From: Nostocoides sp. F2B08
Lineage (GTDB): Bacteria > Actinomycetota > Actinomycetes > Actinomycetales > Dermatophilaceae
DNA length: 64,000 bases
Assembly (NCBI RefSeq): GCF_009184895.1
Contig: NZ_WESE01000011.1
Coordinates: forward strand, 42,334 to 106,333
Reading direction: 5' to 3'
Shown here: positions 1-8,669 of the stretch, piece after piece
Layout of the letters: each line of letters opens with the position of its first letter
How positions within the stretch are numbered: the stretch's first letter is position 1
The notes under the pieces: generated by a model
What the model was told of the DNA's origin: nothing
What the model saw: the letters and a program-made list of their open reading frames with translations, nothing else
Databases searched by the model: none
Translations under genes and position numbers: made by a program

Positions 1-3000
1 ATGGAGCTGCCGCGAACCGACATCCTCCAGCTGTACTCCCGGCTCTCCGCCGCCGAGCAGCACCGGGTGTTCGAGCGCGGCTCCAATCGGCGGATCATCC
101 TGGCCACCAACGTCGCCGAGACCTCGATCACGGTTCCCGGCATCCGCTATGTCGTCGACACGGGCACCGCGCGGATCTCCCGCTACAGCCAGCGGACCAA
201 GGTCCAGCGGTTGCCGATCGAGGCGATCTCCCAGGCCAGCGCCACCCAGCGCTCCGGACGGTGCGGCCGCCTCGCCGACGGCATCGCGATCCGTCTGTAC
301 GGCGAGGAGGACTTCGAGTCCCGGCCCGCCTTCACCGAGCCCGAGATCCTGCGCACCTCGCTCGCCGCCGTCATCCTCCAGATGACCTCGCTCGGCCTCG
401 GCGACGTCGCGCGGTTCCCCTTCATCGACGCGCCGGACTCGCGACAGGTCGCCGACGGTCTCCGGCTCCTCGAGGAGCTGCATGCGATCGAGGACGCCCA
501 GGTGAGCGGACGCGCGGACCGGCGGAGGGGTCGGGACCGACGCGGAGGGCGAGGGGAGCGCAGACGGCTCACCGCATACGGACGTATGCTCGCGAGACTC
601 CCGCTGGACCCCCGCCTCGGGCGGATGCTCATCGAGGCCGACCGACGTGGCTGCACGGCGGAGGTCCTCGTCATCGTCGCGGCGCTTTCCATCCAGGACG
701 TCCGGGAGCGGCCGACCGACCAGCAGACTCAGGCCGACCAGGCCCACGCCCGCTTCAAGGCGACGGGTGCAGGTGAGGGAAGTGACTTCGCCTCGGTCCT
801 CGCCCTGTGGCGCTATCTCAAGGCGCAGCAGAAGGCGCTGTCCGGCAGCGCGTTCCGCCGGATGTGCAAGGCCGAGTTCCTGCACTACCTTCGGGTGCGC
901 GAGTGGCAGGACCTGCACACCCAGCTCGTCTCGGCTTGCAAGGACGTCAAGCTCGACCCCCGCCGCTCGACGGCGGCGCCCGACGCGGACCCGGACTGGG
1001 ACCGGATCCACCAGGCCCTGCTCGCAGGGCTGCTCTCGCACGTCGGACTGCGCGACGAGCGCACCCGCGACTACCTCGGTGCTCGCGGAGCGCGCTTCGC
1101 GATCCAACCGGGGTCCGTGCTCTTCCGACGCCAGCCCGACTACGTCATGGCGGCCGAGCTCGTCGAGACCACGCGCCTGTGGGCACGCACCAACGCCCGG
1201 ATCGACCCGCGGTGGGCCGAGGAGCTCGGCGCCCACCTGGTGAAGCGGTCCTACGCCGAGCCGCACTGGTCCCGCGCCCAGGGGTCGGTGCTCGCGCGCG
1301 AACGGGTCACCATGTACGGCGTCCCGCTCGCGGTGGACCGGCGTGTGCAGTACGGCCGGATCGACCCGGAGGAGGCGCGCGAGCTGTTCATCCGGCACGC
1401 TCTCGTCGAGGGCGACTGGGACACCCGGCACCGTTTCCTCGCCGACAATGCCCGCTTGCGCACCGAGCTCGAGGAACTGGAGGAGCGATCCCGCCGCCGT
1501 GACATCGTCGTCGGCGACGAGGTGGTCTACGACTTCTACGACCGTCGCATCCCGCCCGACGTCGTCTCCGGACGGCACTTCGACTCGTGGTGGAAGAAGG
1601 CCGGTCGCACCACGCCGGACCTGTTGACCATGACGCCCGACCTGCTGACCCGCGAGGAGGCCGACGACGTCAGCGAGCGGGACTACCCCCTGCGCTGGAG
1701 CCAGGGGGAGATCGACCTGTCGGTCGGCTACCAGTTCAACCCCGGGGCGACCGACGACGGCGTCACGGTGACCGTTCCCGTCGGGGTGCTCAACCAGGTC
1801 CGGCCCGAGGACTTCGAGTGGCAGGTCCCCGGGTTGCGTGGCGAGCTCGTCACCGCACTGATCAGGACCCTCCCCAAGGAGCTGCGCCGCCGGCTCGTGC
1901 CGGCGCCCGACCACGCGGCGAAGGTGCTGCGCGACCTCCACGAGGGGCGCGGGCGCCTCGTCGACGAGGTCGCCCGGCTCGTGCAGGAGCAGACCGGGGT
2001 GCCCGTGAAGACGGCCGACTTCGACCTCGCCCGGCTGCCGGACCACGTGCGGGTCACGTTCGCCGTCACCGACGACTCGGGCCGCGTCATCGGCCGCGAC
2101 AAGGATCTCGACGCACTGCGGGAGCGGCTGGCGCCGGAGGTCCGAGCCTCCGCCGAGTCGATCAGCGCGGCCGTGGGCATCGAACGGGCGGGCCTGCGGA
2201 CGTGGGACCTGGGTCATCTCCCGGACGGACGTCTACCCGAGGAGATCCGGACGGTCGTCGGAGGGCTCGAGGTCGTCAGCCACCCGGCGCTGGTCGATGA
2301 GCACGACAGCGTCCGGTTGACGACACTCCCGGACCGGGCCGAGGCCGAGGCCGCGACGCGACTCGGGGTCCGGCGGCTCCTCCTGCTCGGCACCAGTCCG
2401 CCGTGGAAGCGGGTCCTTGCCCGGCTGGGAAACACCCAGAAGCTCGCCCTCGGACACAACCCCCACGGCAGCGTCCCGGCGCTGCTCGAGGACTGCCTCG
2501 CCGCCGCCGTCGACGACATCGTCGCCGAGCGCCTGCCCGCGGACGCGGTGGTCCGCACCCCAGAGCAGTTCGCCGACGTCCTGGGCGCGGTGCGCACCCA
2601 TGCGGCGACGCGCGTGCTCCTCGTCATCGAGGACGTCGAGCCGGTGCTCACTCTCGCCGCCGGCGTCCGCGCCGATCTCGCCCGGCCCCGCCCGCCGGCG
2701 ATGGCGGCCACCGTGGCCGACGCCCGGGCCCAGCTCGACAGCCTGATCCGACCCGGCTTCGTCGCCACTACGGGCGTGGCCCGGCTGCCGCATCTGCGGC
2801 GGTACCTCACCGGCATCCAGGTCCGGATGGAGCGTGCCGACGAGTCACCGAGTCGTGACGCCGGCCTTCAGAGCGGCATCGACGAGGTCGAGACCGCCTA
2901 TGCCGATCTTCTCGACTCCCTGAGTCCGGGACGCGCCCGTGCGGCGGATGTCCGGGACATCGCGTGGATGATCGAGGAGCTGCGGGTCGGCACCTTCGCC

Positions 3001-3069
3001 CAGCGCCTGGGCACGGCGCATCCGGTCTCCGTCAAGCGGGTGTTGAACGCCATCCGAGCGGTGGACTGA
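1..3069 (+). CDS. hrpA: ATP-dependent RNA helicase HrpA, C-terminal part (5' end outside window)
   Basis: DEAH-box RNA helicase of the HrpA family. The reading frame is open from the first base and the family is normally about 1300 residues, so roughly the first 280 residues, with Walker A and the DEAH box, lie upstream. Counted from the window start, helicase motif V is at residues 33-47 (ILATNVAETSITVPG) and motif VI at 83-90 (QRSGRCGR). HA2/ratchet and OB-fold regions follow, then a long DUF3418-type C-terminal region to the stop. In known members the protein unwinds RNA and acts on mRNA or stalled ribosomes; that role is taken from the family. It stands as the last gene before a PAC2 gene on the same strand, 148 bases away. 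Confidence 0.93.
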   Translation: MELPRTDILQLYSRLSAAEQHRVFERGSNRRIILATNVAETSITVPGIRYVVDTGTARISRYSQRTKVQRLPIEAISQASATQRSGRCGRLADGIAIRLYGEEDFESRPAFTEPEILRTSLAAVILQMTSLGLGDVARFPFIDAPDSRQVADGLRLLEELHAIEDAQVSGRADRRRGRDRRGGRGERRRLTAYGRMLARLPLDPRLGRMLIEADRRGCTAEVLVIVAALSIQDVRERPTDQQTQADQAHARFKATGAGEGSDFASVLALWRYLKAQQKALSGSAFRRMCKAEFLHYLRVREWQDLHTQLVSACKDVKLDPRRSTAAPDADPDWDRIHQALLAGLLSHVGLRDERTRDYLGARGARFAIQPGSVLFRRQPDYVMAAELVETTRLWARTNARIDPRWAEELGAHLVKRSYAEPHWSRAQGSVLARERVTMYGVPLAVDRRVQYGRIDPEEARELFIRHALVEGDWDTRHRFLADNARLRTELEELEERSRRRDIVVGDEVVYDFYDRRIPPDVVSGRHFDSWWKKAGRTTPDLLTMTPDLLTREEADDVSERDYPLRWSQGEIDLSVGYQFNPGATDDGVTVTVPVGVLNQVRPEDFEWQVPGLRGELVTALIRTLPKELRRRLVPAPDHAAKVLRDLHEGRGRLVDEVARLVQEQTGVPVKTADFDLARLPDHVRVTFAVTDDSGRVIGRDKDLDALRERLAPEVRASAESISAAVGIERAGLRTWDLGHLPDGRLPEEIRTVVGGLEVVSHPALVDEHDSVRLTTLPDRAEAEAATRLGVRRLLLLGTSPPWKRVLARLGNTQKLALGHNPHGSVPALLEDCLAAAVDDIVAERLPADAVVRTPEQFADVLGAVRTHAATRVLLVIEDVEPVLTLAAGVRADLARPRPPAMAATVADARAQLDSLIRPGFVATTGVARLPHLRRYLTGIQVRMERADESPSRDAGLQSGIDEVETAYADLLDSLSPGRARAADVRDIAWMIEELRVGTFAQRLGTAHPVSVKRVLNAIRAVD

Positions 3070-3217
3070 GGGCCTGTCGCCCACCCTGCCGGTCGGCCGA
3101 GGTGCTGGGTCGGGAATGCGGACAGCGCGCATACTCGTTGGACAGGTAGTTCCCGACATGTCCGGCGGCGACGTTCCGACGGACGACCCGACACCGACGA
3201 CACGAGAGGCTGGCCCC

Positions 3218-4150
3218 GTGCTCGACCCCCGCGCACTCCTCCGCTTCGAGGCCGACGCGACCGCCCAGGACCTGCGTCCCGGGCCGCTCGTCATCGCCAT
3301 GGGTGCCTTCATCGACGCCGGGGCGACGGCCCGGCTGCTCGGCGAGCACCTGACCGGCTCCAGCACCGCCCGCGTGCTGTGCTCCTTCGACATCGACCAG
3401 GTGCTGGACTACCGCGGCCGACGCCCGGCGATGGTCTTCGAGACCAACCGGTGGACCGCATACGACGACCCGTCCCTCCTCCTCTACGCGATGGAGGACC
3501 GCGACGGGTCGCCGTACTACCTCCTCGTCGGTCCCGAACCGGACTACCAGTGGGAGCGCATGGTCGACGCCGTGCGGTTCCTCGTCGACGCGCTCAAGAT
3601 CACCCTCGTCGTGCACGCGCACGGCATCCCCATGGCGGTGCCGCACACCCGGCCTGTCGGCATCACGGCGCACGCGACCGACCCCCGGCTCATCGCCGGC
3701 GCCGAGTCGCCCTTCGGGACCGTCCAGGTGCCCGCCTCGTTCACCTCGCTGCTCGAGTACCGTCTCGGTGAGCAGGGTCGCGACGCGATCGGATACGCAG
3801 TTCACGTGCCCCACTACCTGGCGCAGTCCGAGTTCGCCGAGGGCGCGCTCACCGCGCTCAACGCGATCGTCGACTCGACCGGCCTGAACCTGCCGAACGA
3901 CGAGCTCGTCGAGGCGGCCGGCCTGAACCGGGCCCAGATCGCTCAGGAGGTGGCGGGCAACGACGAGGTCGGACACGTCATCACCGCCCTGGAGAAGCAG
4001 TACGACGCATTCGTCGAGGGCCGACAGCGGCCGAGCCTGCTGGCGACCGAGAGCAGCGATCTGCCGTCGGCTGACGAGCTCGGAGCCGAGTTCGAACAGT
4101 TCCTTCGCGGTGTGGGCGACCACGACCAGGACGGACCGGGCAGCCCCTGA
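3218..4150 (+). CDS. PAC2 family protein (proteasome assembly chaperone-like fold)
   Basis: A 310-residue protein resembling the actinobacterial PAC2 family, which shares a fold with eukaryotic proteasome assembly chaperones; its bacterial role is not settled. The core is the alpha/beta region from about residue 20 to 220, including a G-F-x-D-A-G-type stretch read here as MGAFIDAG and the HAHGIPMAVPHTRP segment. The C-terminal 80 residues are helical and acidic. I place the start at GTG 3218 because GAGAGG lies 8 bases upstream and the encoded VLDPRALLRFE matches the usual N-terminus. In-frame ATG codons at 3116 and 3158 would add low-complexity sequence. The gene ends facing the minus-strand polymerase gene, with a hairpin between them. 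Confidence 0.85.
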   Translation: MLDPRALLRFEADATAQDLRPGPLVIAMGAFIDAGATARLLGEHLTGSSTARVLCSFDIDQVLDYRGRRPAMVFETNRWTAYDDPSLLLYAMEDRDGSPYYLLVGPEPDYQWERMVDAVRFLVDALKITLVVHAHGIPMAVPHTRPVGITAHATDPRLIAGAESPFGTVQVPASFTSLLEYRLGEQGRDAIGYAVHVPHYLAQSEFAEGALTALNAIVDSTGLNLPNDELVEAAGLNRAQIAQEVAGNDEVGHVITALEKQYDAFVEGRQRPSLLATESSDLPSADELGAEFEQFLRGVGDHDQDGPGSP

Positions 4151-4159
4151 CCCGGCCGG

Positions 4160-4176
4160 GCGCCCTGTGAGGGCGC
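4160..4176. terminator. Hairpin between convergent genes
   Basis: GCGCCCT and AGGGCGC form a perfect 7-base-pair stem with a GTG loop, placed between the stops of the PAC2 gene and the convergent polymerase gene. There is no T-tract on either side, so it may be a weak bidirectional terminator or only a transcript-end hairpin. Confidence 0.4.
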
Positions 4177-4187
4177 TCGACCCAGGG

Positions 4188-5909
4188 TCAGGCCTTGGCT
4201 TCGGACCACCGCTCGATCACACTGACGTCGGCGACGAACCGCACGTCCTCGGAGCCGAGCCATCGGCGGGCAGCGTCGGCCAGCGCGGCGTCCACCCGAG
4301 CCGCACACTCGGAAGCGGCCTCGACCGGCACGTGCACGAGCACCTCGTCGTGCAGGCACAGGACGATCTCCGCCCCGAGGTCACCGGTGGTCGCCCGGAT
4401 CGTCGCGGCCCACGCCTTGAAGAGCTCGGCGGCACTGCCCTGGATCACCGCGTTGCGCGCGAACCGGCCACGGCCGGCCGCGACAGGAGGTGCCACGATC
4501 GCACCCTCCTCACCCGGCCGGGCCGTTCGGACCAGCCGCCCTCCGAAGGTGCGCACCGGTTCACCCCGTGCACCGCGCTCGGCTGCGTCCTCGAGCAGCG
4601 CCATCGCGACCGGGTATGCGCGCCGCAGCCCCGCGAGTGCCTCACCGGCGGTGCCGCTTCGCTGGCCGTACATGGCCGCCAGCACGGCGACCTTGGCCAC
4701 CGACCGGTCCACGCCCAGACGGGAGGCGACCGGCGCATACAGGTCCGGGAAGGCGGTGGCCTGGGCCAGCGCGCGGTCGCCCGAGACCGCCGCGAGCACG
4801 CGTGGCTCGATCTGACCCAGGTCGGCGCGGACGAAGCGGTGCCCGGCGGCGGCGCGCACAGCCGGGCGCAACGCTGCCGGGAGGTTGTGCAGGCCGTTCT
4901 CCGCGGTCATCCGACCCGCCGCTCCGTCGGAGGCGGCCCAGCGGCCCCGGAGCCGGTCGTCGGGACCGACGTGGGCGTCGAGCCAGCGCCAGCCGTACGT
5001 CGTCGCGATCCGCTCACGGGTGCGCCAGGCCAGCAGCGCGGGGACGACCGGGTGCGCCTCCCGGAACGACTCCAAGGTCCATTTGCGGGTGTCGCGGACC
5101 TCGATGCCCGCCGCGAGCAGCAGCGCCCGCACCTGTGCCGGGTTACGCAGATCGGTCGACTCGCGGCCGGGAAGGTGACGCAGCACCACCGCATCGCGCT
5201 CGGCTCGGGACGCCAGCTCCTCCTCGAGGCTCGTCGGCCGGGGTCCGGCGCTGTTCGTGATGAGCTCGACGAGCCGCTCGCGGTCGACGGGCAGACCGGC
5301 CCGCTCCAGCTCGAGGCACAACAGGGCCGCGGCCGACTCCGAGGCTGCCGTCGCCAGTGCCCGCGACGCGGACCCTGAGCCCTGCCCCTGCTCGCGGGCC
5401 AGGGCCGCCTGTTGGTGCTCGGCCACCTCGAGGAGCGCGTGAGCCCACGTCAGCAGCCGCGTGGTGTCGTTCGGCAGACCCTGGGTCTGCCACGAACCGT
5501 CGAGCGCGTCGCCGCGCAGGTAGCCGGCCGGCGTGGTCAGCGACTCGGGCTCGGCCCGGTCCGCGTTCTCCTCGAAGTCGAAGAGGTCGGATCGTGGAGC
5601 GACGGGAGCGTCGGACACCGGCAGGCCCGATCGATCGCACCACAGGGTCTGCACCGAGGCGTCCACGCCGCCGCGGCGAAGGCGGTGCACCTCGGCGCAG
5701 TCCCAGACCCGCCGAGGTGCTGTCCCCAGGTCGAGGAGCGGCCTGAGGTCGGACGCCGACCAGACCGCCCAGCGCGGTGAGGGATCCAGACGCTCCACCT
5801 CGGCGATCGCTCGCGGCGCGTCGGACACGGCGCCCACCCAGGACCAGTCGTGGCGCCGGATCGCGGCATGGGTGCCGGATGGGCTCGTGACCAGGCCGTT
5901 GAGGGACAC
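4188..5909 (-). CDS. Stand-alone family A DNA polymerase (bifunctional 3'-5' exonuclease/DNA polymerase type)
   Basis: A 573-residue family A polymerase, much shorter than Pol I (about 900) and lacking the 5' nuclease. Palm motifs are intact: motif A RADLGQIEPR, motif B with R and K spaced before MYG (RSVAKVAVLAAMYGQ), and motif C LCLHDE. The N-terminal 200 residues correspond to the exonuclease fold, but the DxE-type catalytic acids are not evident, so exonuclease activity is doubtful. Actinobacteria commonly carry this second polymerase next to polA; the role is probably in repair or damage tolerance (inference). I chose GTG 5909. The frame stays open to 6806, but that part overlaps the divergent EcsC-like gene and looks like antisense. 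TATCGT lies 7 bases before the GTG, so the mRNA may be leaderless. Confidence 0.85.
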   Translation of the reverse strand: MSLNGLVTSPSGTHAAIRRHDWSWVGAVSDAPRAIAEVERLDPSPRWAVWSASDLRPLLDLGTAPRRVWDCAEVHRLRRGGVDASVQTLWCDRSGLPVSDAPVAPRSDLFDFEENADRAEPESLTTPAGYLRGDALDGSWQTQGLPNDTTRLLTWAHALLEVAEHQQAALAREQGQGSGSASRALATAASESAAALLCLELERAGLPVDRERLVELITNSAGPRPTSLEEELASRAERDAVVLRHLPGRESTDLRNPAQVRALLLAAGIEVRDTRKWTLESFREAHPVVPALLAWRTRERIATTYGWRWLDAHVGPDDRLRGRWAASDGAAGRMTAENGLHNLPAALRPAVRAAAGHRFVRADLGQIEPRVLAAVSGDRALAQATAFPDLYAPVASRLGVDRSVAKVAVLAAMYGQRSGTAGEALAGLRRAYPVAMALLEDAAERGARGEPVRTFGGRLVRTARPGEEGAIVAPPVAAGRGRFARNAVIQGSAAELFKAWAATIRATTGDLGAEIVLCLHDEVLVHVPVEAASECAARVDAALADAARRWLGSEDVRFVADVSVIERWSEAKA

Positions 5910-5916
5910 GACACCG

Positions 5917-5922
5917 ACGATA
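5917..5922 (-). promoter_or_regulatory. Putative -10 box for leaderless polymerase mRNA
   Basis: TATCGT read on the minus strand, 7 bases before the GTG start at 5909, with no Shine-Dalgarno between. The spacing would put transcription start at or next to the start codon. Confidence 0.35.
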
Positions 5923-6020
5923 GGCCCACGCGGGGACACCGCACTCGTGTCACGATGGCACCCGACACCGAACGATGGACCGGCCGACGAACCCCGATGC
6001 CGGCGAGGAGGAGGGCCGAG

Positions 6021-6731
6021 ATGGGCATGTTCGACCTGATCAAGAAGGACGAGGCCCGAGAGCGCAGACCATCCGCTCTCGAACAGGCTCAGAACCCCGA
6101 GGACCCCGGGCTGGTCGGGGGTGCCGCGGTCTCGCTGGTCACCCGGCTCCTCGAGAGCGGTATCGACGGTCGCGGCCCGCTCGGCAGTGCGGAGGAGGTG
6201 GCGGCGGACGCGCTCGCCAAGTCGGGTACCCCGGAGAAGGCGGTGCTTCGTGTCGTCTCGAACCACGTCAAGCTCGCAGCGGCCCAGGGCTTCGTCACGA
6301 GCCTCGGCGGGTTCATCACCCTGCCGGTCTCCCTTCCTGCCAACGTCGCCGGTTTCTACATGGTCGCCACTCGGATGACGGCCGCGGTGGCGCACCTGCG
6401 CGGGTACGACATCGCCGACCATCAGATCCGCTCCGCCGTCCTCCTGACGCTCGTCGGTGCGGAGTCCGACGACCTGCTGCGCAAGGCCGGATCCGTCGCC
6501 CCGCCGTCCGCTATGGCGAACCTCGCGGCGCAGGGGCTGCCGGGCCCGGCGCTGATGATGGTCAACAAGGCGGTGGGCTTCAAGATCCTCACCCAGGTGG
6601 GCAAGACCTCGCTGTCCAGGTTCGGGCGCGCGGTGCCGGTCATCGGCGGGGTGGTCGGCGCCGGCCTGGACGGCATGCTGATGAAGTCCGTCGGCAAGCA
6701 GGCGGTCGAGGAGTTCCCCCCTCGCTCCTGA
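6021..6731 (+). CDS. EcsC family protein
   Basis: A 236-residue protein with the EcsC-type core: a hydrophobic glycine/proline segment (GFVTSLGGFITLPVSLPANV) followed by a helix with arginines and the RGYDIADHQIR-like stretch. In Bacillus, EcsC is encoded with the EcsAB transporter, but its biochemical role is unknown. Two further hydrophobic glycine-rich segments near the C-terminus (VPVIGGVVGAGLDG) suggest membrane association. ATG 6021 is preceded by GGAGGAGGG at good distance. The frame extends upstream to 5850, but that part overlaps the promoter of the divergent polymerase gene and is not family-like. No transporter genes are adjacent, so it is a stand-alone member. Confidence 0.8.
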   Translation: MGMFDLIKKDEARERRPSALEQAQNPEDPGLVGGAAVSLVTRLLESGIDGRGPLGSAEEVAADALAKSGTPEKAVLRVVSNHVKLAAAQGFVTSLGGFITLPVSLPANVAGFYMVATRMTAAVAHLRGYDIADHQIRSAVLLTLVGAESDDLLRKAGSVAPPSAMANLAAQGLPGPALMMVNKAVGFKILTQVGKTSLSRFGRAVPVIGGVVGAGLDGMLMKSVGKQAVEEFPPRS

Positions 6732-6783
6732 TCTGATCGGCCCCGAGCTGACCCTGAGCTGATCGGAATGTCGAGTCGGATTG

Positions 6784-6826
6784 TCACGGTGGGTGACGCG
6801 CGTCACGTGACGTCGAGTGCGTCACC
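6784..6826. promoter_or_regulatory. Cluster of GTCAC/GTGAC motifs with a 14-bp palindrome
   Basis: Within 43 bases there are repeated GTCAC/GTGAC pentamers on both strands, including the perfect palindrome GTGACGCGCGTCAC at 6793-6806. It lies between the EcsC-like gene and the DUF1232 gene, about 85-125 bases before the latter start, and reads like a binding region for a dimeric regulator. The regulator is not identifiable. Confidence 0.35.
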
Positions 6827-6910
6827 GCGGGAATCCGGTAGGCGGGTTCGACGTTCTTCTGGATGCGGCACCGTCCGGTGCCATGGCCACACCCCATCAG
6901 GAGCCTCGAC

Positions 6911-7297
6911 ATGGCCCGTGCCCGCTCTCGCGTCGTGCTGTTGACCACCTTCTACCGTGCCGCCCGAATCGCCATGCGTCCCGGCGGCCCCGGACTGGCC
7001 GCCCGTCTCCGCGCGGTTCCTCGGATGGTGTCCGCGACCCTCAGTGGCCGGTACGAGGGACTGGGCAAGGGTCCGCTGGCCTTGATGCTCGCAGCTGTCG
7101 CCTACGTGGTCTCACCGGTCGACCTCGTCCCCGAGGGGGCGCTGCTGATGCTCGGCCTCGCCGACGATGCAATGGTCCTCGGCTGGCTCGCCGCGGCCCT
7201 CGTGGGCGGGACCGAGGACTTCCTCGCGTGGGAGCGGAGCGAGCCCACCGCCCCCGAGGACGTCGGCCCGGCAACCGTGGTGTCGAGCACCCGCTGA
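6911..7297 (+). CDS. DUF1232 (YkvA-like) small membrane protein
   Basis: A 128-residue protein with the DUF1232 signature, a hydrophobic helix ending in YVVSPVDLVPE and followed by LADDAMVLGWLAAAL. The SP-x-D-L-x-P-[DE] and D-D motifs mark the family, whose function is unknown. The arginine-rich N-terminus suggests a cytoplasmic start before the membrane helix. ATG 6911 has AGGAG 7 bases upstream; an upstream in-frame ATG at 6863 lacks a ribosome binding site. A GTGAC-motif cluster lies in the upstream gap. Confidence 0.85.
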   Translation: MARARSRVVLLTTFYRAARIAMRPGGPGLAARLRAVPRMVSATLSGRYEGLGKGPLALMLAAVAYVVSPVDLVPEGALLMLGLADDAMVLGWLAAALVGGTEDFLAWERSEPTAPEDVGPATVVSSTR

Positions 7298-7392
7298 GGC
7301 CTATCCACAGCGCCTGGTGAGATCGGGCGTGTCGTCCCCACCGGGAGACACGCCCGATGTCGTGCACGCGTCCGATGGGCTTGGCTCGGTGC

Positions 7393-8514
7393 ATGCCCAC
7401 CTCGACATCCCCCGCAGCGCCGACCGTCCGCCTCAGATCTCCCGGCGAGATCGTCTCCGCCGTCCCCTTCCTCCTCGGCTTCGCGCCGGAGGCCTCCGTC
7501 GTCGTCATCGCGCTCCGTGGAGGTCGGATGACCCTCACGTGCCGCGCCGACCTCGGCGATGTGCTGTCCGACCCGGGGCCGGCCGGCAGCATCGTGGCGG
7601 CCACACGACGCTCCGGGGCGACCGACGTCCTCCTGATCGGCTACGCGGACGTGCGCGCCTCGGCCGCCGTCGCCGTCCGTGCGCTCAGCGCCGGGGTGCA
7701 GTCTGCAGGGCTGCGGGTGCAGGAGGAGCTGACGGTCGCCGGAGGTCGCTGGTACAACGAGGTCTGTCACGACGAGCGGTGCTGTCCGAGCGACGGGGTC
7801 CTCGTCTCGGACCACGATGCTGCACCGAGCACGATGGCCTTCCAGACGCTGAGCGAGGGATACCGCTCGGGTCGGGACGATCTGGTCAGGGAGTGCCACC
7901 CGGACCGGCCGCTGCTCGCTCAGTCCATCAGGTCGGAGCTGCTGCACCCCGCCGATGACGAGGACCTCCTCGAGGAGACCCTGGTCGCCGACCTCTTGGC
8001 CGTTCTCCAGTGGTCGGGCGGGTCCGAGCCCACCGCGGCCCAGCTCGCGCGGTCCGCCCTGGCCTGCTCCGACCCCTTCGTCCGCGACCTCTGGTACGCG
8101 GTTGTCGCGCCCGCCGTCATGGGCACCACGGCTCCCACGATGCACCGGGCCTACGAGGTGCTGCGAAAGGCCGGGCAGGATGCGGGTGAGCTCGACGCGG
8201 ATGGTCGGGCCCACGACCCGGCGACGCGGGACCGCGTGCTGCAGCGCGTCCTTCGGTTCGTCCGCAACCTGCCGGACGAGCTCCCCGAGGTCACGATGCC
8301 GGCATTGGTGGTCGCCGCCGCCGCGCACTGGGCTGCCGGCGACGGTGCTCGGGCCCGCATCCTCGTCGAGCGCGCTTCGGCTCTGCCGGTCCAGCCGCTC
8401 GGGATGCTCGACACCATCGCGCAGTGCCTCGCCCGTGGCGTCGGCCCACAGGAGCTGGAGCGTCCTGGTTCCGCCGGTCCGGGGGACGGACGAGAGAGCC
8501 GTTGTATCGCGTAG
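7393..8514 (+). CDS. DUF4192 domain-containing protein
   Basis: A protein of about 373 residues belonging to the DUF4192 family, which is almost confined to actinobacteria and has no known function. The characteristic N-terminus reads VRLRSPGEIVSAVPFLLGF, followed by EASVVVIALRGGR, and the middle holds GGRWYNEVCHDERCC, a cysteine/histidine cluster typical of the family around residues 130-145. The C-terminal half is helical, with alanine-rich repeats resembling those that describe workload per residue in other members (AAHWAAGDGARA). In-frame ATG codons at 7357, 7375 and 7393 are possible starts; I chose 7393 because homology-like sequence begins shortly after. It precedes the metX riboswitch. 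Confidence 0.8.
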   Translation: MPTSTSPAAPTVRLRSPGEIVSAVPFLLGFAPEASVVVIALRGGRMTLTCRADLGDVLSDPGPAGSIVAATRRSGATDVLLIGYADVRASAAVAVRALSAGVQSAGLRVQEELTVAGGRWYNEVCHDERCCPSDGVLVSDHDAAPSTMAFQTLSEGYRSGRDDLVRECHPDRPLLAQSIRSELLHPADDEDLLEETLVADLLAVLQWSGGSEPTAAQLARSALACSDPFVRDLWYAVVAPAVMGTTAPTMHRAYEVLRKAGQDAGELDADGRAHDPATRDRVLQRVLRFVRNLPDELPEVTMPALVVAAAAHWAAGDGARARILVERASALPVQPLGMLDTIAQCLARGVGPQELERPGSAGPGDGRESRCIA

Positions 8515-8520
8515 TGCTCC

Positions 8521-8526
8521 TATACT
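8521..8526 (+). promoter_or_regulatory. -10 box (TATACT) of the metX riboswitch promoter
   Basis: TATACT lies 10 bases before the first paired base of the SAM-IV aptamer, so transcription would start at its 5' edge. No clear -35 is seen at 17 bases; TTGTAT at 8502 is too close. Confidence 0.5.
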
Positions 8527-8533
8527 GGCGGGC

Positions 8534-8648
8534 ACGGTCATGAGTGCCAGCGCAAAGCCCCGGCTCGCTGGCCGGCAACCCTCCTCGCGGTGGGGTGCCC
8601 CGGGTGATGACCAGGCCCGCGCGTGGTTCCAGCGCCGGGCAAGCGCGA
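8534..8648 (+). ncRNA. SAM-IV riboswitch upstream of metX
   Basis: The sequence follows the actinobacterial SAM-IV aptamer closely. GGTCAT (8536-8541) pairs with ATGACC (8607-8612) as the closing helix. Inside are GAGTGCCAGCG, a GGCTCGCTGGCCGGCAACCC block, and the GCGGTGGGGTGCCCCGGGTG block, all typical of the class. Downstream GC-rich sequence to about 8648 would form the extra stem and pseudoknot that separates SAM-IV from SAM-I. It sits directly before metX, a methionine biosynthesis gene repressed when S-adenosylmethionine is abundant. No clear terminator follows, so control of translation initiation is likely (inference). Confidence 0.88.
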
Positions 8649-8669
8649 CGTGAGCTCGAGGGCAGACCG

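Noticed and set aside
5910..6806. N-terminal extension of the family A polymerase
   Set aside because: The open frame upstream of 5909 is antisense to the EcsC-like gene and shows no polymerase-family sequence.
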